64,000 nt of DNA from Chengkuizengella sediminis (GTDB lineage: Bacteria; Bacillota; Bacilli; Paenibacillales; KCTC-33759): contig NZ_SIJC01000003.1 in assembly GCF_010078385.1 (NCBI RefSeq), forward strand, positions 372,001 to 436,000, given 5' to 3'. The notes under the pieces were generated by a model, which was not told the DNA's origin, did no database searches, and saw only the letters and a list, made by a program, of their open reading frames with translations. The first letter of the stretch is position 1. Each line of letters starts with the position of its first letter. The translations under genes were made by a program, and so were the position numbers. This document shows, piece by piece, positions 51,912 to 61,600 of the stretch.

Positions 51912-54308
51912 TCACAAGTGTGTTATTATCTTCCCAAAACAATTAACAATATACTCTTCAACATCATCCACCGTTTTTACCCACATCACTTCCATATCCT
52001 CGGGAACATCATCTGTAACATTCTCAAATGGAGCTATGACTTTAGTAATGCCTAAACGTTCTGTCACTTTTAACTTATTGTCAAAGTAAGAGGTCTCACT
52101 AATTATCCCCATCATATCCACATTACCGCACACTACAAAATCCACAGGTAATGATATGTTATGTTTAATCGAATACGCATCTACAAGAATAGCCAAAACT
52201 ATTCCTTCTATAGAACTTGAGTGATCAGTTCCATCCGTTCCACTGCTTCCTTCGGCTAGATCTCCCCTATGATTTCCAATTCTCCCGTTAGTCCGACCTG
52301 ATCCATCAATCTGGTTTGCACTATCGAAGTGAATATAATATTTACCATACAACCCCATCTGATATAACAAAACTTCTAAATTTATTCGATCTTCGTTTTT
52401 CATCCATCCGGGAACTTTGAACTCCACTATATCGGAAGGTTGGACTACCATAGAAACCTTTACAACCTGTTCCATGATCCCTTTGTAATTAACCAAAGTT
52501 TGAACCATCCCCACTTGTGAATAAGGTGTTGAAAACTTACCTTTATCCGCTTCCAACATCATTTGCTCTTCCAATGTTTTTACTTTCAATAGTGCTTGCT
52601 CAACATGCTCTTTACCCACTAGCTTAGCTTCAGACTGCACAGCAATATCCCCAGCTGCACGAATCAATCCACCTAAATCTCTAAACCTTGTTGTTAACTG
52701 ATTCGAACGTGGTGACACCTCTTTGGCTCGTCCAATGATCATATGAACTGCCTCTCTAGTAAAGTGAGGTATTTTCCCATCTTTCCTTATTTCTTGTGAA
52801 ACAAACTGAGCTAGTTTATAGCGATTGTATTCCGTATCCTCCATGGTTGTTTTTGTATATATCTCATAACCATAACCGTGAATTCTCGACCTTAAAGCAG
52901 GATGAATTTTATCCACATCTGGAACATTACCAGCCAACACCATAATAAAATCTGTCGGCACCGCTTCTGTTCGTATCATACTCCCACTGGAACCAGGTGA
53001 ACGACCTGTAATGGGAAGTTTTTTCTCTTGAAAGGCAGTGAGTAAAAATTGCTGTGATTCTGTGGACAGTGTGGATACTTCATCGATATATAATACCCCT
53101 TGATGTGCTTGATGAATGGCACCTGGCTCAACTAACTGATGCGGCATGGCTTCCAATCCCCCAGATTGATAAGGATCATGGCGAATATCACCTAAAAGCG
53201 CTCCTGCATGAAGTCCAGTAGCATCTATGAAAGGAGGCCGTTTTGTATTTGTATGATGAACCAAAATTTTAGGAATTTGCACTGTAGGATTTGTTTTCAT
53301 TTTTTTAGAAACCCAATATAACAACCCTACTACAACAATCCCAATCAAAAGAAAAATCGGTTCATCCTTTGTAAAATAGTAAAAAAACGCAACAAATAAA
53401 ACAGCCACATAAACAAAACCCATCATCCAACGAAAAGTGGTAAGACTCGCTCGAGTTTCATTTTCAAACTGTTGGATATACGCTTCTGCTTTCCCAGCAG
53501 GTTTAGTTTTAATCTTAGGAACGTTTTTTTCAGAATGGCCACTTTCCACTATAACATCCTCTAAATTTGAGACTGGTAATAGTTCAGTAATCGCTTGCCC
53601 TAACATACTTTTTCCAGTTCCAGGCTCTCCAATTAATAACACTGAACGTTTCTGACGAGCTGCAATTTTAATCGTTTCTACAGCATGATCCTGTCCTACT
53701 ACTTGATCTATCATTCGTGAAGGTATAGGGAGATCTTCAGTTGTTTCATAGTCTAGTATAGGCTTATGCGGATCATCTCCCTTTTCTATAAGAGGGACGA
53801 TATATTTTTCTACGATCACCTTTACTTTGGATGAGGTATCATTTTTTACAAGTTCTAGGACGGGAATTAGGTTGATCTCTTTTTTATGTTTTTCTAAAAA
53901 GTGAATCAGTGTCATCACTGCTGTTTGACGAACATGTTCTGAGGAGTGGGAGAAAGATGTCTCCCACTTGTGCCAAACTTCCTTTGCGTTCGTTTCACTT
54001 GCGTATGTAATCCCCTTTGCTGTTCCTTCTCTTACGTAGAGGTTATCATCTTTCGCTAACCTAAACCAAATCTCCATCACTTTCTCGGACTTTTCTGTAT
54101 AAAATCTTCCTAGCTCTCTACCTGACAAATAACGTAGAACCCATCGAGAATCCTCACTAAATCTGATTAGTATTGCAAAAAGATTATCGGGATGTTTGCT
54201 ATAAAATTTTAAAAATAAAGAAATCGTCTGTTCTAATGCTACGACTTGATGTTTCTTAGCTAAGCGATGCATCACAACGGAAAATAGATTTACTAAAACA
54301 TTTTTCAA
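51912..54308 (-). CDS. Membrane-anchored archaeal-type Lon (LonB-like) AAA+ protease
   Basis: 798 residues. Residues 1-190 are helical and HEAT-like (LRYLSGRELGRFY, VREGTAKGITYA). The AAA+ part has VVGQDHAVETIKIAARQKR, Walker A GEPGTGKS (227-234) and Walker B LYIDEV (about 406-411). Two membrane helices (about 294-313 and 317-334) interrupt it between Walker A and B, as in archaeal LonB. The C-terminal protease domain aligns S697 (in DHSSSIEG) and K745 (in FDNKLKV) with the Ser-Lys dyad. I prefer the TTG at 54308 after AAGGTGG; a GTG four codons earlier is possible. It is the last gene of the cobalamin-riboswitch operon. Confidence 0.85.
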   Translation of the reverse strand: MKNVLVNLFSVVMHRLAKKHQVVALEQTISLFLKFYSKHPDNLFAILIRFSEDSRWVLRYLSGRELGRFYTEKSEKVMEIWFRLAKDDNLYVREGTAKGITYASETNAKEVWHKWETSFSHSSEHVRQTAVMTLIHFLEKHKKEINLIPVLELVKNDTSSKVKVIVEKYIVPLIEKGDDPHKPILDYETTEDLPIPSRMIDQVVGQDHAVETIKIAARQKRSVLLIGEPGTGKSMLGQAITELLPVSNLEDVIVESGHSEKNVPKIKTKPAGKAEAYIQQFENETRASLTTFRWMMGFVYVAVLFVAFFYYFTKDEPIFLLIGIVVVGLLYWVSKKMKTNPTVQIPKILVHHTNTKRPPFIDATGLHAGALLGDIRHDPYQSGGLEAMPHQLVEPGAIHQAHQGVLYIDEVSTLSTESQQFLLTAFQEKKLPITGRSPGSSGSMIRTEAVPTDFIMVLAGNVPDVDKIHPALRSRIHGYGYEIYTKTTMEDTEYNRYKLAQFVSQEIRKDGKIPHFTREAVHMIIGRAKEVSPRSNQLTTRFRDLGGLIRAAGDIAVQSEAKLVGKEHVEQALLKVKTLEEQMMLEADKGKFSTPYSQVGMVQTLVNYKGIMEQVVKVSMVVQPSDIVEFKVPGWMKNEDRINLEVLLYQMGLYGKYYIHFDSANQIDGSGRTNGRIGNHRGDLAEGSSGTDGTDHSSSIEGIVLAILVDAYSIKHNISLPVDFVVCGNVDMMGIISETSYFDNKLKVTERLGITKVIAPFENVTDDVPEDMEVMWVKTVDDVEEYIVNCFGKIITHL

Positions 54309-54321
54309 TGAAAAGACCACC

Positions 54322-54525
54322 TTAGTGACATGGAATAAACATTAAACCATGCCTTAAATCATGAAGCGCATCATGTACGGGTGCATAACTGGAAAATAAA
54401 GCGGTATAAATGACGATCCCCGCCAAAAGTGCAACAACAGTTAGTTGAATCGGAAGTGAAAGAAACATTGCTTTGAATTTATTTTTAAAACCATTCTTGT
54501 TTTGATATTCATATTTATATTCCAT
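54322..54525 (-). CDS. cbtB: CbtB-type putative cobalt transporter subunit
   Basis: 67 residues with one membrane helix (about 24-44) and the C-terminal histidine motif HDALHDLRHGLMFIPCH typical of CbtB. CbtB usually pairs with the multi-helix protein CbtA, which is not present here. ATG after GGAGGAGC; it overlaps the preceding gene by 11 bases. The cobalamin riboswitch at the head of the operon supports a link to cobalt or B12. Confidence 0.85.
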   Translation of the reverse strand: MEYKYEYQNKNGFKNKFKAMFLSLPIQLTVVALLAGIVIYTALFSSYAPVHDALHDLRHGLMFIPCH

Positions 54526-55027
54526 GGTAAGCTCCTCCTTTTATCGCATGTCTCGACCTTTTTAATTTTATGACACCCACACCTAATAACATACCTATCC
54601 CAATCATCATCACTAAAAAGAATATCGTTTTTAATTTAATAAACATCGGTGGATCAAAACCTTGTACTTCAACTAATTCCGTTCTTTCCATAATGACTTC
54701 GTTCGTAACCGGATTTAGGAGCGAAAATGTGACATCATGTTCGGCTCCATCAAAAAACTGAGCAGCAAATTGATAAGTTCCATCTTCTGAAGTATTTTTC
54801 ATCGTAAGAATTTGTGCATTATCTTCTAAGCGTATGACATGAAACAGAATTTCAAAAGGACCATTCTCTGTTGTTTCCAACTTCCCTTCAAATGAATAAA
54901 GTTTCCCTACTTCCGTATGGTGATCTATCGCTCGACCATGATCATTATCATCATGAGCCCTAACAGTTGTGGATAGTCCTAATAGAAAAACTAATCCCAA
55001 CATCAATAACAAACTACGATATCGCAT
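54515..55027 (-). CDS. Exported single-pass protein with His-rich N-terminus
   Basis: 170 residues: signal peptide (1-24), a mature N-terminus HDDNDHGRAIDHH that looks metal-binding, a beta-sandwich domain (YSFEGKLETTENGPFEILFHVI), and a C-terminal membrane helix (about 133-153) with a basic tail. The domain should face outside. I know no named family with certainty. Its neighbour upstream has the same layout, so the two may form a pair. ATG after GGGGGAG, overlapping the upstream gene by 14 bases. Confidence 0.7.
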   Translation of the reverse strand: MRYRSLLLMLGLVFLLGLSTTVRAHDDNDHGRAIDHHTEVGKLYSFEGKLETTENGPFEILFHVIRLEDNAQILTMKNTSEDGTYQFAAQFFDGAEHDVTFSLLNPVTNEVIMERTELVEVQGFDPPMFIKLKTIFFLVMMIGIGMLLGVGVIKLKRSRHAIKGGAYHGI

Positions 55028-55541
55028 GAGTTCTCCCCCTTCTAGCTGTTAAAATTAGACCGACCAAAAACCCAAATAAAACGAGGATACTTACAAAAAT
55101 AATCGCATTTTGTACCTCAGCTTGATTCTCTGGAATATGAATGTTCAATAAATGAGTGCCTGCCAAGATCCCGTTTTCATCTAAAACTTCCACTGTCATT
55201 TGATAATCACCACGAATAGGGAACATATAATCAAATTCAGCCTTGCCATTTTCGACTAAAATTGTAGAATCAATTAACTCGGTACCCTCTACAATTGGAA
55301 AATCGGTTGGAGAGAAAAAATTCCGTTCAGGACTACTTAAAAAAATGTTAGCAGAACCGTTCTCAATCTCTGTAAATGTAAGCTCAACCTTCGCTGTGTC
55401 TAAATCAGGTCTTGTTTCTCCACCGTTCTCATTGTTCACTTCCACTTTTACACCTTCCTCACCCATGATTAGAGATGCTGGCATAAGTAGTAGAAACGTT
55501 AGTAAAAATCCTACTCCAAGAAATAACTTTTTTTGCATCAT
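55014..55541 (-). CDS. Exported single-pass protein, first gene of cobalamin-riboswitch operon
   Basis: 175 residues: signal peptide (about 1-28), beta-rich extracellular domain (AKVELTFTEIENGSANIFL, GDYQMTVEVLDENG) resembling CopC/FixH-like sandwiches, and a C-terminal membrane helix (AIIFVSILVLFGFLVGLIL). It lacks the His-rich segment of its neighbour. I chose the ATG at 55541; a second ATG follows at once. An in-frame ATG at 55562 overlaps the GGAGGAAGAGG ribosome binding site. Function unknown, inferred role in cobalt handling from the riboswitch and CbtB. Confidence 0.7.
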   Translation of the reverse strand: MMQKKLFLGVGFLLTFLLLMPASLIMGEEGVKVEVNNENGGETRPDLDTAKVELTFTEIENGSANIFLSSPERNFFSPTDFPIVEGTELIDSTILVENGKAEFDYMFPIRGDYQMTVEVLDENGILAGTHLLNIHIPENQAEVQNAIIFVSILVLFGFLVGLILTARRGRTHAIS

Positions 55542-55587
55542 GCTCTTCCTCTTCCTCCACATTAATATTAGGTTTTTATTCCGGGGC

Positions 55588-55639
55588 CCCCAAAAAGTAC
55601 TAGGTGTTCACTCCTTTGATTCTCCATCACTTTTTGGGG
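55588..55639 (-). other. Long inverted repeat in the cobalamin operon leader
   Basis: Perfect 11-base arms CCCCAAAAAGT and ACTTTTTGGGG enclosing about 30 bases, between the riboswitch terminator and the first gene. No T-run follows. It may modulate translation or transcript stability. Confidence 0.5.
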
Positions 55640-55642
55640 TAT

Positions 55643-55667
55643 AAAAAAAACACTTCCTACAGAAGTG
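55643..55667 (-). terminator. Expression-platform terminator of the cobalamin riboswitch
   Basis: On the minus strand CACTTC pairs with GAAGTG around TGTAG, followed by eight T. It lies about 75 bases after the aptamer's 3' end. Confidence 0.85.
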
Positions 55668-55740
55668 CAGAAAAGTGCAAATAAACGACTAAAAATTTAT
55701 TCACTTTCCCTATCCTCGTAGGTACACTTGTGATACAAAA

Positions 55741-55925
55741 AAAGGCAGGTCTCCTGACTCATGGATCAAACGTAATTCAACTGAAAATCATTCAGTTTGT
55801 ATAAACCTTCCCGTTTTACACAGTGGTTTACACTTACTTTCCATTTACAGTGGCGGGACCGTGACGGATTCACACCGTCTTCCCTTTTAAGAAACGCTTC
55901 AACGTTTCACCCTTTTTTACAATAT
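55741..55925 (-). ncRNA. Cobalamin riboswitch
   Basis: On the minus strand the conserved elements are in order: GGGAAGACGGTGTGAATCC, GTCACGGTCCCGCCACTGT (the B12 box), a long variable region, then GAGTCAGGAGACCTGCCT at the 3' end. A strong terminator follows. Bound adenosylcobalamin should reduce expression of the four downstream genes. Confidence 0.95.
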
Positions 55926-56017
55926 TCACTTGTTAAACAGCCTATGCTAATTATAATCCAAGTTCTGGATTTGTTCCATACTTTTTACGTTATTAAAGTT
56001 GTAAAACACTTTTTTTA

Positions 56018-56602
56018 TTATACTTGCACTTGTTGAAAATATCGATAGACTTTCGTTAGCTTTTCGGTTTGTTTCCCTTTTGGACTTTCCATATTACCAA
56101 ACTCAAAAAATTTCACTTTTTTTATTCCTACAAAATTCAAAAGAGCTTTTTTCATTAAAACTTTGTGAGCATTATTTAAGAAGATCAACGGATAATTAGC
56201 AGGTCCTTTCATCGTTGATATGCATACGACAGACTTCCCTTTTAAAAGCCCTTTTGGAAAAAAACCATCATCTTTATAGGCAAAATTAGCTGCAAACAAT
56301 TGATCTATATAACCCTGAAGCATGGCAGGAGGTCTTCCCCACCAGATAGGATATACAAAAACAATTTGATCAGCCCAAAGAATCTGTTCTCTGTACTTTT
56401 CCATGTTTGGATCACGGTGCATATCCCTTCTTCTTTTTTCATCATTAAATACTAGCAGTGGGTTAAATCCTTCTTCGTATAAATCTAATACTTGAACTTC
56501 CTTAATATTTGAGTTTTCACCGATACCCTCTAGTACTTTTTGTAAAAACGCATAGGATAAACTGTTGTGATTTGGATGTGTAAAAATGACTAATGATTTC
56601 AT
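56018..56602 (-). CDS. Flavodoxin-fold NAD(P)H oxidoreductase
   Basis: 194 residues: SLVIFTHPNHNSLSYAFLQKV, ADQIVFVYPIWWGRPPAMLQGYIDQLF and FFPKGLLKGKSVVCISTMKGP, typical of the KefF/NQO2-like quinone reductase family (FMN or FAD). I start at the ATG at 56602 after GAGGTGAG. It is divergent from a MarR-type gene 121 bases away, which probably represses it, a classic arrangement for electrophile or quinone response. Confidence 0.9.
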   Translation of the reverse strand: MKSLVIFTHPNHNSLSYAFLQKVLEGIGENSNIKEVQVLDLYEEGFNPLLVFNDEKRRRDMHRDPNMEKYREQILWADQIVFVYPIWWGRPPAMLQGYIDQLFAANFAYKDDGFFPKGLLKGKSVVCISTMKGPANYPLIFLNNAHKVLMKKALLNFVGIKKVKFFEFGNMESPKGKQTEKLTKVYRYFQQVQV

Positions 56603-56619
56603 ATAACTCACCTCATTTA

Positions 56620-56702
56620 GTTGTCTTTTGATAATTAAATCATACTCCAATTCTTTTTAGTTGTCAATTGATAATTGTTTTTTGATATGTAATTTGATAA
56701 TC
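56620..56702. promoter_or_regulatory. Repeated MarR-type operator sites
   Basis: TTGTCAATTGATAA (56661-56674) is a near-perfect dyad. Related TTGATAA repeats occur at about 56627 and 56695. The set spans the divergent promoters and overlaps the -10/-35 region of both genes. Confidence 0.55.
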
Positions 56703-56723
56703 TTTCAATTAGAGGTGAGAACG

Positions 56724-57155
56724 ATGGACAATCAAACTCTTTTTAACAAACTAATCACATTTACAAGCTCCGTACATCGTGTGACAAACGAGCTCACAAA
56801 AGATGCGAAACCAGAATTGATTACACAACTTCAATATGACATTATTGATTTCATCGCAGTGAATCAGCCGGTGACTCTAAGCGAAATTAGTGATTGTATT
56901 CGTATTTCTATGCCAAATGCGAGTCGTGAACTCAGAAAATTAGGTGAACACCACTTAATTGATAAAAAATCTGATGTTGAAGACAGAAGGAAACAGTTTA
57001 TTTATCTTTCTAAAGAAGGAGAAATGATAATTGATAAAGCTTATAAGCAGATAGAGTTCAATTTCAATAATCGAATGAATGATGCTTCTGAAATGGATTT
57101 AGAAGAGATTGAGCTTGCCATAGACATACTTCAACGGAAATTGTATTTTGACTAG
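56724..57155 (+). CDS. MarR family transcriptional regulator
   Basis: 143 residues with a winged helix: LQYDIIDFIAVNQPVTLSEISDCIRISMPNASRELRKLGEHHLIDKKSDVEDRRKQFIYLSKEG in outline, including the D-x-R-R wing turn. I start at the ATG at 56724 after AGAGGTGAG; the upstream in-frame extension lacks a site. Divergent from the quinone-reductase-like gene, with TTGATAA repeats between. An MFS gene lies 130 bases downstream and might share control. Confidence 0.9.
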   Translation: MDNQTLFNKLITFTSSVHRVTNELTKDAKPELITQLQYDIIDFIAVNQPVTLSEISDCIRISMPNASRELRKLGEHHLIDKKSDVEDRRKQFIYLSKEGEMIIDKAYKQIEFNFNNRMNDASEMDLEEIELAIDILQRKLYFD

Positions 57156-57283
57156 TTAATTGATTATTTATAAAATGCATGATATATGACTAATTTGAAT
57201 CGTTTGAACTTATAGACAGAGGGCACCACCTTTAAATAAGAGTATCTACTTAGATATTTATTATTTAAAGGAGTGTTAGATAG

Positions 57284-58426
57284 ATGAACAATCATAAAAA
57301 TAAAAATTTAACACATTTATTACTTTCCATTTTCATAGTTTGTATTTCAATTTCTTTTTTCCAAGTCATTTATAAAAACTATATTGTTGAAGAATTCTTA
57401 GTTACAGCCTTTCAATTTGGAACCATCGATGCGATGAAAGAAATTCCCGGATTAATTGCTATATTCTTCATTTTAATTGCAATCAGATTCAAAGAAAGAA
57501 ACGTGCTCATTTTCTCTATCCTTTTAATAGCATTAGGTTTACTATTGTATTCTTTAGCCTCTGGTTTCTGGGGATTGATGGTATACACATTCATTTTTAG
57601 TACGGGTACGCACCTGTTTTTTATTTATAGAGATTACTTAATCACGGATCTAACAACGGAAGATAATCGATCCACAATCTTTGGATATGTAGCAAGTTTG
57701 GGTGCTGGTGCAGGTTTATTGGGGATGTTATTTGTTTGGATTTTAAGTCAAAGATTTGAGACAAATGTTATTCTTTTTATTGGACTTCCTATCGCTTTGG
57801 TCTCTACTATTTTTGTGAAAAAATTAAATATGAACAAAGGTAAGAGTAAACAGAACAACAATCTGTATTTGAAAAAGGCATATTTTCCTTATTATCTTCT
57901 AACCACTTTATCAGCTGCACGTGAGATGATATTTATAACTTTTGCAACACTTTTACTCATTGTTAAATTTGAGACCCCACTTTCAACAATGGTACTATTA
58001 TATAGTTTACATGGTGTCATAGCCGTATTAACACGTCCGTATATTGGAAAAGTGATAAAGAAGATAGGGATTAGTAAAGCTTTAGCTGTGAATTACATCA
58101 TCGTAACCTTTATCTTTATTGGTTATGCTTACATTGAACATATTTGGTTTATTTACATTTTGTTTGTATTAGATGATGTTTTTGTAGGTTTTGACGATAT
58201 TGGTATTTCTACCTATGTTGGGAAATTAGTTCCTAGAGAAGAATTAAGTACTACACTGGCAGTCGGGAGTACCTTATCACATGTGATAGCTGTAACTATT
58301 CCTATTGTAGGGTCTTTAATTTGGTTCATACTTGGGAGTACCCTTCCATTTTTATTAGGTTGTATAGTCACTGTGTTCGCTGCTTTTGTTTCTTCTAGAA
58401 TTAATAATCTTAATAAAGTCTATTAA
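57284..58426 (+). CDS. MFS transporter
   Basis: 380 residues, 11-12 membrane helices. ITDLTTEDNRSTIFGYVASLGAGAGLLGML and VLTRPYIGKVIKKIG are MFS-like loops. No specific family recognised. ATG after AAAGGAG. It ends with a strong terminator 140 bases later, before the NRPS gene. It may export the NRPS product or act with the MarR/oxidoreductase pair; neither is shown by sequence. Confidence 0.8.
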   Translation: MNNHKNKNLTHLLLSIFIVCISISFFQVIYKNYIVEEFLVTAFQFGTIDAMKEIPGLIAIFFILIAIRFKERNVLIFSILLIALGLLLYSLASGFWGLMVYTFIFSTGTHLFFIYRDYLITDLTTEDNRSTIFGYVASLGAGAGLLGMLFVWILSQRFETNVILFIGLPIALVSTIFVKKLNMNKGKSKQNNNLYLKKAYFPYYLLTTLSAAREMIFITFATLLLIVKFETPLSTMVLLYSLHGVIAVLTRPYIGKVIKKIGISKALAVNYIIVTFIFIGYAYIEHIWFIYILFVLDDVFVGFDDIGISTYVGKLVPREELSTTLAVGSTLSHVIAVTIPIVGSLIWFILGSTLPFLLGCIVTVFAAFVSSRINNLNKVY

Positions 58427-58562
58427 TTTTTACAGAGTATTGATTTGATTGAAAATAATATATTACCTCAATTTACTCTTGAAAGTAAGAAAGTATTCCA
58501 TTTCTATTGAGTAAAAAGTCTGACTGATTATTCATACTAAAGAAACTAAAAAAGGCAACCTT

Positions 58563-58591
58563 AAGACAACCTTCTGAGGTTGTCTTTTTTC
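58563..58591 (+). terminator. Terminator of the MFS gene
   Basis: Perfect ten-base arms AAGACAACCT and AGGTTGTCTT with loop TCTG, followed by TTTT. Confidence 0.92.
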
Positions 58592-58681
58592 TTGAAAATC
58601 TGCAAAAATTCTAATTGCGCTTAGACATTCTTATATAGTAAAATATGGCATAGATTTCAAAAGTTTAGAAAGGAGGATGGC

Positions 58682-61600
58682 ATGGGCACAACTAGAGATT
58701 ACTGGGAATGCGAGTTAGCTGACATACCATCACATTTTGAATTAATAATAGATAGTAAAAAGAGCCTCAATAATTGGGTTTCAATCGTATCATCTAAATC
58801 AAGAATTTTAGAGGAAAAGGAGAAATTAATATACAATTATTGTGAGAAATTAGATTTAAACATTAATGAGGTCTTCTTATCAGCTTATTATATACTCCTA
58901 TATCGAATGTCAGATGAAAAAGACATAGTAGTAGGAGTAAATGGGAAAAGCAATTTATTACCAGTAAGAATAAAGATCAATAGTAATCTTAATTTCCATC
59001 AATTTATAACCGAAGTAGCTAGTAAACTAAAGCAGGTCAAGGATAGTGCGAGTATATACTCAGTTAAATACTTGCGGGATTCTAATATATACTCCTCATT
59101 TAATGTAGATGAGACTATCTTTCGTACCAAAATGGATTGGTGTATTTCAATTGATAAATATATTATGGTAGATATTAATTACAATGAAAGTTTTGTAAAT
59201 AGTAGGTCTATGTACAAGCTAGTTAGGCATTATGAAAAATTATTAGTAGAATTGTTAAGTAATCCTACCACCGCAATTGGAGATGTAGAAATCTTACTAG
59301 AAGAGGATAAACAGACATACGAGATAATGAATAATACCGAAACAGATATAGACAATTTCAAGACAATTATTGATATGTTTAATCATACTGTGAGAAATTA
59401 TCCCCTCGACATAGCCCTCTCTGCAGATGGTATCCAATACACGTATAGAGAATTAGATATACAGATAAATAAAGTAGCTAATACTCTCATTAAGAGAAAT
59501 ATTCGAAAGGGAGATTTTGTCTCTATTTTGATGGAAAGAAGTGTTGAGACAGTAATCAGTCTCATGGCAGTAATGAGGATCGGAGCGATTTATGTTCCTT
59601 TAGACCCAAAGCATCCTAAAGACAGAAATCTATATATCATATCAGACTCTAACTCTAATTATGTGATTACAACTTATGATTATGCCACATTAGTTAAGAA
59701 TATGTTTAAGAATGGTACGCAACAGGTACTGTATTATGAAGATTGCGCCAATACTAATCCCACAGGCATTGAATATATAGGAAACCCGAATAATGTAGCC
59801 TATGTTATCTATACTTCTGGTTCTACAGGTAAGCCAAAAGGTACATTGATTAGACACAAGGGATTAATGAACCTATGCCCATCTATTAGAGATACTTTTG
59901 ATTTATCATCATCGGATATACTCTTACAATTTGCAAGTTTTAGCTTTGATGCTTCCATATATGAAATGTTTGGTGCATTCTACTGTGGAGCACATTTACA
60001 TTTAATAAACCATGAGGAACGTATTTCTATTGAGGCATTTGCTAATATCGTAGAAAGAATGAGTATTACCTGTATTCCTTTAATACCTACTATTTTCTTC
60101 AACCAATTAGCCACTCATCTATCTGATTCTGGTGTAGCCAAATTTAAATCAGTTCGCACTATTAGTACTGGGGGAGAGGCATTAACTAGCGAAATAGCGA
60201 AATCATTTATGAATAGATTCAGTCCAGATCTAAGGGTCGTAAATCTATATGGACCAACAGAATGTACAGCAGTAACTTCTTCTTTTGAAGTTAGAACAGA
60301 TACGATTAAGGGGTTATCCATAGTTCCAATAGGAAGACCATATAAGAATTACGAGATGTACATTGTTAATGAGCATAGTCAGCCCTGCCCATTATACGTC
60401 CCTGGGGAAATTTTAATAAAATCTGTGGGTGTAGCAAATGGTTACCTAAATCAGCCTGAAAAGACAAGAGAGGCATTTATAGATGATCCTTTTGATCCCT
60501 TATCCGATAAACGATTTTATAAAACGGGGGATATTGGCCGGTTGCTGCCTGGAGGTAATATCGAGTATATATCTAGGAAGGATTCACAAATCAAAATCAG
60601 AGGTTTTAGAGTAGAAATAGGGGAAATAGAAGATAGTATTTCTAGACATGAAATGGTACAAGATATAGCTGTGATAGTCAAGTCGAATGGGAACAAAGGA
60701 AAGATCTTGGTAGCCTATTATACTACAACAAATAAAATACCCATATCTGTTTCGAAGTTAAAGGAATTCTTATCTGATTCAATTCCGCAGTATATGATTC
60801 CTCATCATATTTGTTTTCTAAAAGAAATACCCATATCGCCAACTGGAAAAATAGATAGGAAGGTATTAAATTCTTTCGATTTTCATGATTATTTAGAAGA
60901 TAATAAAGATATGGTAGCCCCAACCACAAACATTGAAAAGAAGGTATGGAGAGCTTGGAGAAATAGTCTCGATATTGAAGATATTAGTATCACTGATCAT
61001 TTTTTCGAAATAGGCGGAGATTCACTTTCTATTATGCAGATCTTAGTCATATTGAAACCTGATTTTCCTAACATCAAGATAAGTGACTTTTATCAATATC
61101 CTACTATACAGAAATTATCAAAACGAATAGAAGAGACTAGAAGCGGGGAAATCTTACTAGATCAATATGATAATAATAAGGAAATAAGGTATCTGATACC
61201 CTATCCAGAAACATTACAAGGGGAAAATATATCTCTAGACGGAGTATCAACTCAAGATATATTACTCACAGGAGCTACTGGTTATCTAGGCTCACATATA
61301 CTGTACAACTTCCTAAAAAATACTAGTGCTAAACTATACTGTTTGTTGCGGGATGGAGATAAAAGTCGTCTGATCTCAGTATTGAATTCATACTTCGATG
61401 ATATAACTAATCATGATATACAAAGAATTCAAGTAATAACGGGTGATTTATCCAAACCCAGATTAGCACTAAATGAAATAGAATATGCTTATTTGCGGAA
61501 GATAATAAATAACGTGGTACATTGTGGTGCAGAAGTAAAACATCATGGGGATCATGAGCATTTCAATAAAGCAAATGTAATGAGCACTGTCATGCTGTTA

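Noticed and set aside
58682-59300. A complete condensation domain at the NRPS N-terminus
   Set aside because: Only about 205 residues precede the adenylation domain and no HHxxxDG motif is found in them or just upstream.
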